Source of the DNA: Bdellovibrionales bacterium
Lineage (GTDB): Bacteria; Bdellovibrionota; Bacteriovoracia; Bacteriovoracales; Bacteriovoracaceae
Assembly (NCBI GenBank): GCA_030638415.1
Contig: DAOWEO010000115.1
Span: forward strand, 1 to 32,782
Direction: 5' to 3'
Length of the DNA stretch: 32,782 nt
Of this stretch, positions 15,538-24,167 are shown piece by piece. The notes beneath the pieces are model-generated. The model ran no database searches and had not been told where the DNA came from. It was given only the letters and a program-made list of their open reading frames with translations. The position numbers and the translations under genes are program-made. Within the stretch, counting starts at the first letter, position 1, and each line of letters begins with the position of its first letter.

Positions 15538-16455
15538 TTATTTAGAAAAATACTCTACAATTTTTTCTTTTGTAAGTCCATGTTTTTCCAGGAGATCTTG
15601 GGGTGTTCCTGATTCTCCAAATACATCTTTAACTCCATAGCGAATGACTCTACGTGGAGTATCTGCAAATTCACTTACCCACTCTGCAACAGCACTACCA
15701 GTACCGCCTAATGTTGTATGGTCTTCAAATACAACAATTGTTTGATAGTTGGTTGAAATTTTACGCATTATTTCGTTATTTAGTGGTTTTACGGTGTGGG
15801 CATTAAATACTGCAGGATTCATAATGCCCTTATCTGCTAATTCATCAGCAGCCATCTTGCAGTCATTAAGAAGTCCACCAGTACCAAGAAAAGCTACTTT
15901 CTCACCTTCGCGAACTTGAGGGTAGATTCCAGGACGAAAGCTCTCCATATCAATATCTTCAACACCTTGTCTCGTTAGTCTAAGATAGACGGGGCCCTGG
16001 TGGTTAATTGCCCACTCAATCATCTCTTCAGTCTCTTTAGCCGTTGCAGGTTGTAAGACAACAATACCGGGGATAGAACGCATCAGTGCTAGATCTTCCA
16101 ATCCCATTTGAGAGTGTCCATCCTCGCCAATTGCTACACCTGAGTGAGTTCCAATAATTTTTACGTTTGCTTGAGCATATCCGATACTCATACGAATCTG
16201 ATCGAAACGTCCTGTAACAAATGCTCCAAAGCTACAGATAAAAGGTATTTTTCCTGTGAAACTCATACCTGCTGCCGTACTAATCATGTTTGCTTCTTGA
16301 ATTCCCATTTCAACAAAGCGATGTGGGTACTTTTCTGCAAAAAGTCCTGACATTGTTGACTTTGCAAGGTCTGCATCAAAACAGACCACTTGTGGATATT
16401 TTTCCCCTAATTTTGCGAGGGCCATTCCAAATGCTTTTCGTGTTGCTGTTGCCAT
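15538..16455 (-). CDS. Transketolase, C-terminal subunit
   Basis: This is the pyrimidine-binding plus C-terminal half of a split transketolase, 305 residues. The catalytic glutamate is E54 (EMGIQEANM), and FGAFVTGRFDQIR (76-88), HSGVAIGEDGHSQMGLED and VYLRLTRQG follow as in transketolase and related TPP enzymes. The C-terminal domain carries VFEDHTTLGG. It must pair with the N-terminal subunit encoded 14 bases upstream; together they move two-carbon units between sugar phosphates in the pentose phosphate pathway. AGGAAGGA precedes the ATG. No terminator is seen after it. Confidence 0.93.
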   Translation of the reverse strand: MATATRKAFGMALAKLGEKYPQVVCFDADLAKSTMSGLFAEKYPHRFVEMGIQEANMISTAAGMSFTGKIPFICSFGAFVTGRFDQIRMSIGYAQANVKIIGTHSGVAIGEDGHSQMGLEDLALMRSIPGIVVLQPATAKETEEMIEWAINHQGPVYLRLTRQGVEDIDMESFRPGIYPQVREGEKVAFLGTGGLLNDCKMAADELADKGIMNPAVFNAHTVKPLNNEIMRKISTNYQTIVVFEDHTTLGGTGSAVAEWVSEFADTPRRVIRYGVKDVFGESGTPQDLLEKHGLTKEKIVEYFSK

Positions 16456-16469
16456 ATTTTTATCCTTCC

Positions 16470-17315
16470 TTATAAACCAATCGTTTGTTGTTGATCAAAT
16501 TCAGCATATGCTTTGTCTGCTTCTTCTAAGCTTGGTGCTTTTCCATGCCAGCCAACAAGTCCTTCCATGAATGAGACACCTTTACCTTTAATAGTGTGGG
16601 CGATTATCATGGAAGGCTTTTCAGGGTGAGTATCTTTAAGTGCTGTGACAATCTCTTGATAGTTATGTCCATCAATTTCATGAACGTGCCAACCAAATGC
16701 TTCCCACTTCGCTTTTAGAGGCTCTAGCCCCATAACGTCTTTAACAAATCCATCAATTTGGGCTTTATTATAATCAAGAATAAGTGTGAGGTTATGAACT
16801 TTTTTATGAGCCGCGCTTATCGCTGCTTCCCAGATCTGCCCCTCTTGCATCTCACCATCACCAACAATGGTATAAACACGGTGAGCGTTATTATCCATCT
16901 GGTAGCCCATCGCAATTCCTTGAGCAATAGAGACGCCTTGACCAAGGCTTCCTGTACTCGCTTCTACTATTGGAAGTCTGGCACGGTCTGGGTGACCTTG
17001 AAAGTCAGAACCAAGTTGTCTGAAAGTAGAAGTAATCTTCTCTCTATCAAAATCTGCAAGACCTAGGTTTGCAAGTGTCGCGTAGAGGGCAGGAGCTCCA
17101 TGGCCTTTGCTAAGTACAAAACGATCTCTCTCATTAGAGGTGACGTCGTCGTTGAGCTTCATAATCCCTTCTGGTGCAAAAAGGGCCATAAGAAGTTCTA
17201 CCATTGAAAGGCTTCCTCCTGGGTGACCACTCTTTGCATTGGTAATCATTTTAATAATATCTTTTCTAATTTCGGGGGTTATTTTCGCCCATTTTTGAAA
17301 CAGTTCTGCTGTCAT
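16470..17315 (-). CDS. Transketolase, N-terminal (TPP-binding) subunit
   Basis: This is the diphosphate-binding half of a split transketolase, 281 residues. Sequence landmarks are SGHPGGSLS (29-37), SKGHGAPALYA (69-79), STGSLGQGVSIAQG, and the TPP/Mg motif from GDGEMQEG (152-159) to N183 (LDYNKAQIDG). It ends where bacterial one-piece transketolases continue into the pyrimidine domain, and that part is the next gene. The two-gene form is common in archaea and several bacteria. It has a good promoter (17360-17388) and a GGATGG-like site before the ATG. Confidence 0.94.
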   Translation of the reverse strand: MTAELFQKWAKITPEIRKDIIKMITNAKSGHPGGSLSMVELLMALFAPEGIMKLNDDVTSNERDRFVLSKGHGAPALYATLANLGLADFDREKITSTFRQLGSDFQGHPDRARLPIVEASTGSLGQGVSIAQGIAMGYQMDNNAHRVYTIVGDGEMQEGQIWEAAISAAHKKVHNLTLILDYNKAQIDGFVKDVMGLEPLKAKWEAFGWHVHEIDGHNYQEIVTALKDTHPEKPSMIIAHTIKGKGVSFMEGLVGWHGKAPSLEEADKAYAEFDQQQTIGL

Positions 17316-17359
17316 TATCCATCCTTATTTAAAAAGGTTTAAAAATTTATAATTGCATA

Positions 17360-17388
17360 ACTATATGGCAAATGAATCTTTTGTTCAA
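17360..17388 (-). promoter_or_regulatory. sigma70-type promoter of the split transketolase operon
   Basis: On the minus strand, TTGAAC (17383-17388) and TATAGT (17360-17365) have exact 17-base spacing, 45 bases before the start codon. Confidence 0.65.
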
Positions 17389-17419
17389 TGGAAAGTTGAG
17401 TGAGAGTGGTAAGGTCTTT

Positions 17420-18640
17420 TTATATTTTTGGTAATAGTGGATTACTATTCACCTTTGTTGTAAAAAGAGAATGAAATTCTGGGCAGTAATCACTAATTTG
17501 TTGCTCTCTTGTCTTATCAAATATTTTTGTAACTTCTATGAAACGATCCATGTTTTCAGAACAATCTTTCTCGGTCATGTGGTTTAAAACTATTTGTAAT
17601 TCATTTATAAGATATGTGTCATTTGAAGAGCTGATAACTTGTGTGAATTTATCATGTACATTTTTTTTAAAATCTTTTGGAAGTGATTGAATACTAAAAT
17701 AAATAGGTTCATATAGGAGTTGAAAGTGAATCTCCACTCCAAAATAAAATTTAAAATTTCGGTATATCTCCGGCATATATAAAATATTATAAATTTGAAT
17801 AACAGTAACAATTTCTATATTTATATTTTCATACTGCTTTGAACTGTGCTTTGCAATTGAGATTTTATCAAATATGTCACTCCATTTAGACGGGTACCGA
17901 ATATAGCTATTCCTTTTTCCCCAGGCATCAATGCTTAAACGAAGCCAACACTGCTTAAACTGGCTAAAAATAGAAAAAATATTTTCACTTAGTAGTGTTG
18001 CATTAGTATTTATTTGTAGCGAAATGTCTTTCGCCCTACCACTCTTGATTAATTTTTTTAAAATTGAAATTAATCGTGGACTAGTTAATGGCTCTCCCCC
18101 TTGGAGTTTTAGCATCTTAAATTTGTTTTTATTTAAGTATTCTTCAGGAATTTCAACCTCTTTAGTTGCGGTACTTTTATGATTCTCAAAGTTATTGATG
18201 ATGGCAATCTCTTCTGCTAAACCGTTACAAAACTCATCATTACACATTCGGCAGCGTAAATTGCAACTATTTGTAAATGCTAGATCAAAAAATTGAAATT
18301 CAGGCTTAGCAATTTCTCCTGATTTAGAGTCACAGGAAGCTAAATTAGCATCCTGCAAATACTGTCTATTTATCTTTTTTCTATATGAATCACCACCTGC
18401 TTTTTCTAGTAAATGGCATGCCAGACAGCCGGTTGGAATATGTCCCGAAAGCATCTCTTGCCTGACGGACACCATTAGCGGTGAGTTAAATGCCATCTCA
18501 ACACTCATCTTATTTAAATTTCCAACTTCTAAAAAATTACTGTTTTTAAAAATACAACAGGGTGTTACATTACCAGTTGGATATAGACATAAAGACGTCC
18601 ATGGAGCAGCACAAAAAAATGTATTCTTAGAATTCAACAC
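17420..18640 (-). CDS. Twitch/SPASM-type radical SAM protein
   Basis: This is a probable iron-sulfur radical SAM enzyme of 406 residues. The cluster motif CNLRCRMC is at about 126-133, followed by LQGGEPLTSPRL (SAM-binding GGEP). Before it is an N-terminal auxiliary-cluster-like region with FCAAPWTSLCLYPTGNVTPCC and a CLAC pair, the arrangement I know from twitch domain-containing radical SAM proteins. The substrate is unknown, with no obvious precursor peptide gene nearby. The frame is open to an ATG at 18694, but that has no SD. The GTG at 18640 has GAGGA five bases upstream and removes a basic leader, so I prefer it. It follows arfB closely. Confidence 0.83.
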   Translation of the reverse strand: MLNSKNTFFCAAPWTSLCLYPTGNVTPCCIFKNSNFLEVGNLNKMSVEMAFNSPLMVSVRQEMLSGHIPTGCLACHLLEKAGGDSYRKKINRQYLQDANLASCDSKSGEIAKPEFQFFDLAFTNSCNLRCRMCNDEFCNGLAEEIAIINNFENHKSTATKEVEIPEEYLNKNKFKMLKLQGGEPLTSPRLISILKKLIKSGRAKDISLQINTNATLLSENIFSIFSQFKQCWLRLSIDAWGKRNSYIRYPSKWSDIFDKISIAKHSSKQYENINIEIVTVIQIYNILYMPEIYRNFKFYFGVEIHFQLLYEPIYFSIQSLPKDFKKNVHDKFTQVISSSNDTYLINELQIVLNHMTEKDCSENMDRFIEVTKIFDKTREQQISDYCPEFHSLFTTKVNSNPLLPKI

Positions 18641-18713
18641 TACAGTCCTCTTTTTCAACCTCAAAATGGTACCAGCTTTTACTTTTTTGTCCATTTATTG
18701 CATAATTAAAAAA

Positions 18714-19106
18714 TTAGAATTTCTCAGACCTTAATTTCTTACTTATTGATCTTATTTTTTTATTTTCCAAACGTTTTCTAATCGAACCCTTCGTAGGTTT
18801 TGTGGCCCTTCTTGTTTTTTGTGCGTACTCTACAGATGTTAGATAGTCGTTAAGCTTATTGATGCAGTCATTAATATTCTGGTTTTGACTGCGGTATCTT
18901 TGTGATCTGATAATAACATTGTCGCCAGTCATAAATCGCTGATACTTTTCAATAAAACGTTTTGCGACCTCCTTACTACATACTTTAGAATCCTTAATGG
19001 CCCAAGAGAGAGTAACTTTAGTATTAACTTTATTAACATTTTGCCCTCCGGATCCGGAACTGCGGGAAAAGCTAAGAGAAAATTCACTTGGAGAAATTTT
19101 TTTCAC
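18714..19106 (-). CDS. arfB: ArfB-type ribosome rescue peptidyl-tRNA hydrolase
   Basis: This 130-residue protein frees stalled ribosomes by hydrolysing peptidyl-tRNA in the A site without a codon. The catalytic GGQ is at 20-22 (SGSGGQNVNKVNTKV). The C-terminus is strongly basic (RRATKPTKGSIRKRLE onward), matching the tail that enters the empty mRNA channel in ArfB/YaeJ. It is far too short for a full release factor and lacks codon-recognition domains. The start is GTG 19106 with AGGA upstream. The radical SAM gene begins 20-74 bases downstream, depending on its start, so the two may be cotranscribed. Confidence 0.92.
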   Translation of the reverse strand: MKKISPSEFSLSFSRSSGSGGQNVNKVNTKVTLSWAIKDSKVCSKEVAKRFIEKYQRFMTGDNVIIRSQRYRSQNQNINDCINKLNDYLTSVEYAQKTRRATKPTKGSIRKRLENKKIRSISKKLRSEKF

Positions 19107-19184
19107 AATTATCCTATCTTATAAATAGTTATGATCAACTACTTAGTGATTATACATATTTACCCACTTTTACATTTACTGTAA

Positions 19185-19213
19185 TTGAGCATAGTATCGT
19201 AGATAAGTATTAT
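19185..19213 (+). promoter_or_regulatory. candidate promoter of the response regulator at 19250
   Basis: TTGAGC (19185-19190) and TATTAT (19208-19213) are spaced by 17 bases, about 37 bases before the GTG start. Confidence 0.5.
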
Positions 19214-19249
19214 AACAAAAATAAGTAACATAGGTAAGCTGAGGAAAAC

Positions 19250-20602
19250 GTGAGTTGTACAATTCTAGTAGTAGATGATCATAAAGCAATAAATGAAATA
19301 ATCACTTTGTATTTAGGGCTTATGGGAGATTATAATATCCTAACTGCCAACTCAGGAAATGAAGCAATTAATATTTTTGTTGAGGAAGCAAATGTAGATC
19401 TTGTAATTTCTGATTTTAATATGCCTGATGGTACAGGTGCTGACTTATATAATTTTGTAAAAACTCATTCTCCAGAAATTCCTTTCATCATTCAAAGTGC
19501 TGAGCCTTTAGAGTTTATCGATGATCTTAAAAAATTTACTGAGCAAGAGAATGAATTCTATATTCAAAAGCCTTTTACTTATGAGCAGTTTGAAACAGCT
19601 GTTATGAAGGTTTTATCAAAAGACTCTACAGAGAAAAAATATGTTAAAATTATGATTCCAACTTTGAGAAATCATCCCAAAGTAGGTGTTGATACATACG
19701 TTAAGCTTGCTGATGACAAGTTTGTTAAACTGCGCCATGCTGAAGATGAGTTTGATGAGCAATCTTTGCGAGTATTTGATAAAAGGGGAATTAAGTTTTT
19801 CTACATCAAGCAAGCAGATGTGCAAGCATTTCTTTCTAATTGCCAAAAAAATCTTTTAGATCAGTTATCATCACCTGATCTCTCAGCTGATGAAATGTCA
19901 AAAATTCGTTTTGATACTTATGAAAATCTAATGAGTGCAATACAATACCTAGGTGTTGATGAGAATATATTAAAACAAGCAGATCAGTTTACAAAAGCAA
20001 TAACTAAGAGTATTCCAAAAAAGTCTGAGTTAGTAGGACTAATAAACAAGATGAGAAGTGGTGAGTCATATCTTTCAAGGCTCAGTTTGCTAACAGGTAA
20101 TATTGCTCTCGCAATTGCTCAAAAAATTTCATGGATTGAGCAACATAATTATGAAAAACTACTAACTGCTTCTATTTTTATGGATTTGTATTGGTTAAAA
20201 GATCAAGGAGGGCAAGATGACACTTCGCTTTCTGAAATAACATATTTTGATAGTGCTGAGCTGATTAACTACACTCCTAGTATTCAGGAATTAATACTTG
20301 TACATGCACAGCGAGGTGCTGAACTCTTTGCTGAACTACGTGCCGATGGAGAGATTTTTAATCTTATTGGTGATCACCATGAGAGGCCGAATAAACGAGG
20401 TTTTCCAAAACATGTTGATTGCTCGCAAATCTCATCAATTGCAGCAGTTTTAATTATGGCTCACGAGTTTTCTCACCGCTTAATAATGTGCCCAAAGATG
20501 AGTTTGTCAAAGTTTACTAACATTAAGTCTAACCTTATTAAAGAATTCTGTGTTGGTAATTACAGACCTGCCTGTCAAGGATTTATTACAACCTTTAAAT
20601 AA
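19250..20602 (+). CDS. Response regulator with degenerate HD-GYP output domain
   Basis: This 450-residue protein has an intact receiver domain (1-122: acidic pair D9-D10, phospho-acceptor D55 in ISDFNMP, K107 in QKPF). Residues 130-198 are the same middle domain as in the 8558-9994 protein (VKLADDKFVKLRHAEDEF here). The C-terminal part aligns with HD-GYP but has lost catalytic residues: the HD pair is MD (311-312), the first ligand histidine position appears to be serine (S276), while HHE (376-378) and GFP (384-386) remain. It is therefore probably a phosphorylation-controlled protein that does not hydrolyse cyclic di-GMP, perhaps a binder or scaffold. It starts at GTG 19250 after GAGG. Confidence 0.85.
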   Translation: MSCTILVVDDHKAINEIITLYLGLMGDYNILTANSGNEAINIFVEEANVDLVISDFNMPDGTGADLYNFVKTHSPEIPFIIQSAEPLEFIDDLKKFTEQENEFYIQKPFTYEQFETAVMKVLSKDSTEKKYVKIMIPTLRNHPKVGVDTYVKLADDKFVKLRHAEDEFDEQSLRVFDKRGIKFFYIKQADVQAFLSNCQKNLLDQLSSPDLSADEMSKIRFDTYENLMSAIQYLGVDENILKQADQFTKAITKSIPKKSELVGLINKMRSGESYLSRLSLLTGNIALAIAQKISWIEQHNYEKLLTASIFMDLYWLKDQGGQDDTSLSEITYFDSAELINYTPSIQELILVHAQRGAELFAELRADGEIFNLIGDHHERPNKRGFPKHVDCSQISSIAAVLIMAHEFSHRLIMCPKMSLSKFTNIKSNLIKEFCVGNYRPACQGFITTFK

Positions 20603-20628
20603 GAGATTGTCTCTTCAAAGGCTAAATA

Positions 20629-21135
20629 TTACTTGCTCTCTATTTTCCAATCTCTTATAAAATGGCACATATAACCACCAGGGTTGTTGTCTAAGTAATT
20701 TTGGTGATATTTCTCAGCAGAGTAAAATATTGTTGTAGCAACAATTTGAGTTGTAATAGGAGAGGAGTAGACCTTTTTACTTTCAAGTTCCTCGGTTAAT
20801 ATTTGAGCGACTTGTTTTTGAGTGTCATTAGTATAAAAAATTGCTGAGCGGTACTGTGTTCCTTTATCATTTCCCTGTCTGTTAAGAGTTGTTGGGTCGT
20901 GAAGCTTATAGAAATAAATGAGTAATTCACGGTAAGATATTTTTTTAGGATTAAACTCTATTTTAATTGCTTCAGCGTGACCAGTTCTACCAGCGGTAAT
21001 TTGCTCATAGACAGGATTTAGTGTAGTTCCTCCAGTATATCCTACTGTTGTTTTTTCAACTCCATTAAGTTTTTTAAAAAGAGTCTCAACTCCCCAAAAG
21101 CATCCTGCTGCAACAATTGCTGTCTCTAGTAACAT
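20629..21135 (-). CDS. msrA: Peptide methionine sulfoxide reductase MsrA
   Basis: This enzyme reduces methionine-S-sulfoxide in proteins. At 168 residues, it has the catalytic GCFWG at 11-15 (C12), GYTGG (32-36), and the YRSAIFY and EKYHQNYL blocks expected in the family. Only one other cysteine (C157, GGYMCH) is present and could act in resolving. No signal peptide is visible, so it is predicted cytoplasmic. Its ATG shares one base with the msrB stop codon (TAATG), and AGGA precedes it, so translation is coupled. Confidence 0.95.
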   Translation of the reverse strand: MLLETAIVAAGCFWGVETLFKKLNGVEKTTVGYTGGTTLNPVYEQITAGRTGHAEAIKIEFNPKKISYRELLIYFYKLHDPTTLNRQGNDKGTQYRSAIFYTNDTQKQVAQILTEELESKKVYSSPITTQIVATTIFYSAEKYHQNYLDNNPGGYMCHFIRDWKIESK

Positions 21136-21629
21136 TACTTTTCCTTCGGAAATTGGTTGAGCTCTTTCTCATATCCTTCTTTTTTTAAATCGTCTTTAGG
21201 AATAAAGCGGAGTGAAGCGGAGTTTATACAGTAGCGCATACCACCTTTATCAGCGGGACCATCATTGAAAAGATGTCCTAAGTGTCCATTTGAGGTCTTA
21301 CTTTTTACTTCTACTCTCTGCATACCAAAAGAGTGATCCTTTTTTTCCATAACCTCTTTTGAGTTAATAGACTTAGTGAAGCTAGGCCAGCCACTTCCAG
21401 AATCAAATTTATCTTGAGAACTAAATAGAGGTATTCCGGAGGTAACGTCAACATAAATACCTTCTTTCTTATTATTCCAATACTTATTATTAAAAGCTTG
21501 CTCTGTTGCTCCATGCTGAGTAACTTGAATTTGCAAAGAGGTTAGATTATTGCTCTTTTTCATATTTTGTCCATGGCAGGCAGTACTGCTGATTAAAAGA
21601 AAAATTTGTAAAAATATTTGTTTTTTCAT
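21135..21629 (-). CDS. msrB: Peptide methionine-R-sulfoxide reductase MsrB, exported
   Basis: This 164-residue enzyme reduces methionine-R-sulfoxide. It has [18 protein letters not shown] (67-84), [10 protein letters not shown] (116-125) and catalytic C134 (GMRYCINS). The two CxxC zinc pairs of most MsrB proteins are absent, so it is the zinc-free form. An N-terminal hydrophobic leader ending STAC (C18) looks like a signal peptide, possibly a lipoprotein one with an imperfect lipobox, suggesting a periplasmic location. An internal ATG at 21563 would give a leaderless protein. Neither start has a strong SD; I keep the longer because the leader is convincing. Confidence 0.92.
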   Translation of the reverse strand: MKKQIFLQIFLLISSTACHGQNMKKSNNLTSLQIQVTQHGATEQAFNNKYWNNKKEGIYVDVTSGIPLFSSQDKFDSGSGWPSFTKSINSKEVMEKKDHSFGMQRVEVKSKTSNGHLGHLFNDGPADKGGMRYCINSASLRFIPKDDLKKEGYEKELNQFPKEK

Positions 21630-21715
21630 AACTAGTCATTTGTTTAAGAGATTAAAAGGTTACACTAACTTTCTACATTCAGTAAGTGAAACAACTAAAT
21701 ATTATCTTAATTATC

Positions 21716-21742
21716 TTGAAAGTTTTATGCTTTAGGTATAAT
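21716..21742 (+). promoter_or_regulatory. candidate promoter of the histidine kinase
   Basis: There is a perfect TATAAT at 21737-21742. TTGAAA at 21716-21721 gives a short 15-base spacer. Copies of ATTATCTT at 21701, 21710 and 21754 flank the element. Confidence 0.4.
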
Positions 21743-21784
21743 AATTTAAGCCAATTATCTTAATAACAAATAAAAGAGCAAATT

Positions 21785-23146
21785 ATGATGGATTTAATGT
21801 TTAATTTTATAGATCGTTTTATTCCAGCAAGTATACGCAGTGATGATTCACATGAGTTTCGTCAATACCGTACTCTTATCTTACTACAACTTCTTATTTT
21901 TCCCGTAGTATTATTCTATATTCCCGATTCATATTTTAAAAATCTATTTGTTACAATTTGGGGACTTTTAATTTTTTTCTTTTTTGGAATTGTAAGTATT
22001 GTTACCTTAATTAAATTTAATCGCTATAGTTTAGCAGCACATATTTTTACCTTTGGACTATTTTTTAATTTTTATGTTGTGGTGTTAGCTTCTGGCTTTA
22101 CCTTAACAAGCCAGATGAGCTGGTTTTTTCTGTTTCCTATTGTACCTACTATCTTATTGTCAAAGAGAGGGGCTATACTGTGGACCGCATTTTCTTCAGC
22201 ACTTGTTATTGGAACAGGTTTTTATGTCTTTAACATTTCTAATTATTCCTACAATGAATATAGTAATCAATTAATATTTGATAGTTTTTCTGCCGACTTC
22301 ATTTTAGGACCAGTGCTGGTCTATCTACTAACGCGCTCAGCTTATAATATCCAAGAACAAGCCATTACACAGTTAAGTGAAAGTCATAAACAATTAAATC
22401 AAGCTTATTTTGATAAAAGGGAGATTCTTTCAATTTTATTCCATGATTTGAATAATCATATTTTTAAGTGTTCTTTTCATCTGCATAAATTTGAGAAGCA
22501 GCATAACATTTTGGCTGATAAGGAAGATGAATGTAAGCTTGGTCTAAATACCTTAAAACATATTGAAATATCCATTAATGAAATGAGTAGTATTATAAAA
22601 GATGTAAAGCTGCTTGAGCAATACAAATCCGGAAAAATTGAGTTGACTCTAGAGCCCGTAGATTTAGAAGAAATTTATAATGAAGCTTTACTGGTATTTG
22701 AAGAAAAACTGCTAGAGAAAAACATTAATCTTAAGTTTGATATTGCTGAGATGGTAAGTCCTTATGTTTTAGCCGAGAAGGTATCATTTAAAAACAATGT
22801 TTTTTTCAATATACTCTCTAATGCAATTAAATTTTCATTAAGAAACTCAAGTATTGAAATTAAAATTAAAGCAATTTTAGATGATGAAATATCTATTTCC
22901 ATTTTGGACTATGGTATGGGAATTCCTGATGCGATGGTGGAGGATCTATTTTCTTTTGATAAAGCTACAAGTAGAAAAGGGACTATTGGAGAATCTGGAA
23001 CAGGTTTTGGAATGCCAATTGTCAAAAGTACTTTAGAACGATTTAATGCAAAAATGAGCATTACATCTCAGGCTAAAGAAGACGGTTTTGAGGATACCTT
23101 TACTTGTATTAATATTATTTTAAAAAAATATCAAGGTGTTATCTAA
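21785..23146 (+). CDS. Membrane sensor histidine kinase with atypical H-box
   Basis: This 453-residue protein has about six membrane segments within residues 29-182 and no large extracellular domain, then a coiled linker (185-212). The phosphorylation region reads ILFHDLNNHIF, with H220 as likely acceptor, differing from the usual SHELRTPL. The HATPase domain is complete: N-box NILSNAIKFS (342-351), G1 DYGMGI (375-380), G2 GTGFGM (405-410). It probably senses a membrane or intramembrane signal and phosphorylates an unlinked regulator; the receiver-bearing protein at 19250 is the nearest candidate. A weak AGAG precedes tandem ATGs at 21785. Confidence 0.88.
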   Translation: MMDLMFNFIDRFIPASIRSDDSHEFRQYRTLILLQLLIFPVVLFYIPDSYFKNLFVTIWGLLIFFFFGIVSIVTLIKFNRYSLAAHIFTFGLFFNFYVVVLASGFTLTSQMSWFFLFPIVPTILLSKRGAILWTAFSSALVIGTGFYVFNISNYSYNEYSNQLIFDSFSADFILGPVLVYLLTRSAYNIQEQAITQLSESHKQLNQAYFDKREILSILFHDLNNHIFKCSFHLHKFEKQHNILADKEDECKLGLNTLKHIEISINEMSSIIKDVKLLEQYKSGKIELTLEPVDLEEIYNEALLVFEEKLLEKNINLKFDIAEMVSPYVLAEKVSFKNNVFFNILSNAIKFSLRNSSIEIKIKAILDDEISISILDYGMGIPDAMVEDLFSFDKATSRKGTIGESGTGFGMPIVKSTLERFNAKMSITSQAKEDGFEDTFTCINIILKKYQGVI

Positions 23147-23242
23147 TCTTACATTTAGTAGTCTGAAATAATTTCAATTTCCTAGATAATATTCATATGT
23201 GTGCTAGCATGCCTCATCATATTGTTATTACAGGGAATTACT

Positions 23243-24100
23243 ATGAAATACTTTTCTATCTTATTGTTTTTACTGTCATATTCTTCTTATGCATTCAGCT
23301 TTGGAGGCCTCAAGGCTATTCATGGTCAAGATGATAGACATGATGTGGCATCTTATCCTGACCAACAGTTTCGAGCACTGTCTAAGTCAGTTGCAGGACA
23401 GGTTGCTAAAAAGAGTATTTATAGATCTTTTTTTAAAAAAGGTTTTAATAATTTTCGTAAGCAGACTCTTGAGGATTCTAGGAACTTATGTACTGGAGAG
23501 GCGTTTGCAAAACAAAATGTTTTAACTAGTTGTACTGCATTTTTGGTTAGTGAAGATACAATAATTACTGCTGGACACTGTGTAAAACGCAAAGATGCTT
23601 GTAAAAAAAATGTTTGGGTATTTGATTATCTTGCTGGTACAAAAAAAATTAAAATGAGTAATGTCTATAGTTGTAAAAAGATTATTGTGAGAAAATATGA
23701 TATAGATACATATGAGAACGACTACGCAATTATAAAGCTTGATCGTAAAGTGGTTGGACGTACACCATTAACTTTAGATATTGATCGTACAATGGTATTA
23801 GGTGATGATGTTATCATGATTGGTCACCCAACAACCTTGCCTATGAAAATTACAGATAATGCACAAGTGCTGGCGGTTGAGCCATTATGGTTTTCAACAA
23901 ATTTAGATATCTTTGAAGGTAATTCAGGATCTCCTGTATTTGATCGAGCAACTGGCAGTGTCGTTGGTATTGCAGTTAGGGCGACTCATGGGTATACCAA
24001 AGTTGGTAGGTGCTATAAACACATTGTTCAGCGGGATGATCAGGCTGCTGATATTATCTTGAAAATTAGTGAGATTGAAGATATTCGTAATTTGCTATAG
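23243..24100 (+). CDS. Secreted trypsin-like serine protease (S1 family)
   Basis: This 285-residue exported protease has a signal peptide (MKYFSILLFLLSYSSYAFS, 1-19). The chymotrypsin-fold triad is H112 (TAGHC), D160 (ENDYAIIKLD) and S228 (GNSGSPVF), and cysteines flank the histidine loop (C97, C113). The 90-residue stretch between signal and first strand may be a propeptide. ATG 23243 is set by AGGGA six bases upstream; the frame opens 42 bases earlier without a site. The gene ends at a two-way terminator. The active-site serine context fits glutamyl-endopeptidase/V8-like as well as trypsin-like enzymes, so specificity is open. Confidence 0.92.
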   Translation: MKYFSILLFLLSYSSYAFSFGGLKAIHGQDDRHDVASYPDQQFRALSKSVAGQVAKKSIYRSFFKKGFNNFRKQTLEDSRNLCTGEAFAKQNVLTSCTAFLVSEDTIITAGHCVKRKDACKKNVWVFDYLAGTKKIKMSNVYSCKKIIVRKYDIDTYENDYAIIKLDRKVVGRTPLTLDIDRTMVLGDDVIMIGHPTTLPMKITDNAQVLAVEPLWFSTNLDIFEGNSGSPVFDRATGSVVGIAVRATHGYTKVGRCYKHIVQRDDQAADIILKISEIEDIRNLL

Positions 24101-24116
24101 GTACGCGTACCTTAAG

Positions 24117-24152
24117 AAAAAAAAAGGAAGCAAAAATGCTTCCCTTTTTTTT
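24117..24152. terminator. Bidirectional intrinsic terminator
   Basis: A 7-bp stem, GGAAGCA (24126-24132) with TGCTTCC (24137-24143), has T-runs on both sides: eight T on the plus strand and nine on the minus (A at 24117-24125). It serves the protease at 24100 and hppA. Confidence 0.9.
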
Positions 24153-24167
24153 AAGATTTTCTTATTT

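Noticed and set aside
16758..17066. 102-codon plus-strand frame opposite the transketolase N subunit
   Set aside because: It is antisense to conserved TPP-binding codons, with no ribosome site or recognisable product.
20600..20614. Short hairpin AAGAGA-TTG-TCTCTT between convergent genes
   Set aside because: Only six base pairs and no T-run on either strand, so not a convincing terminator.
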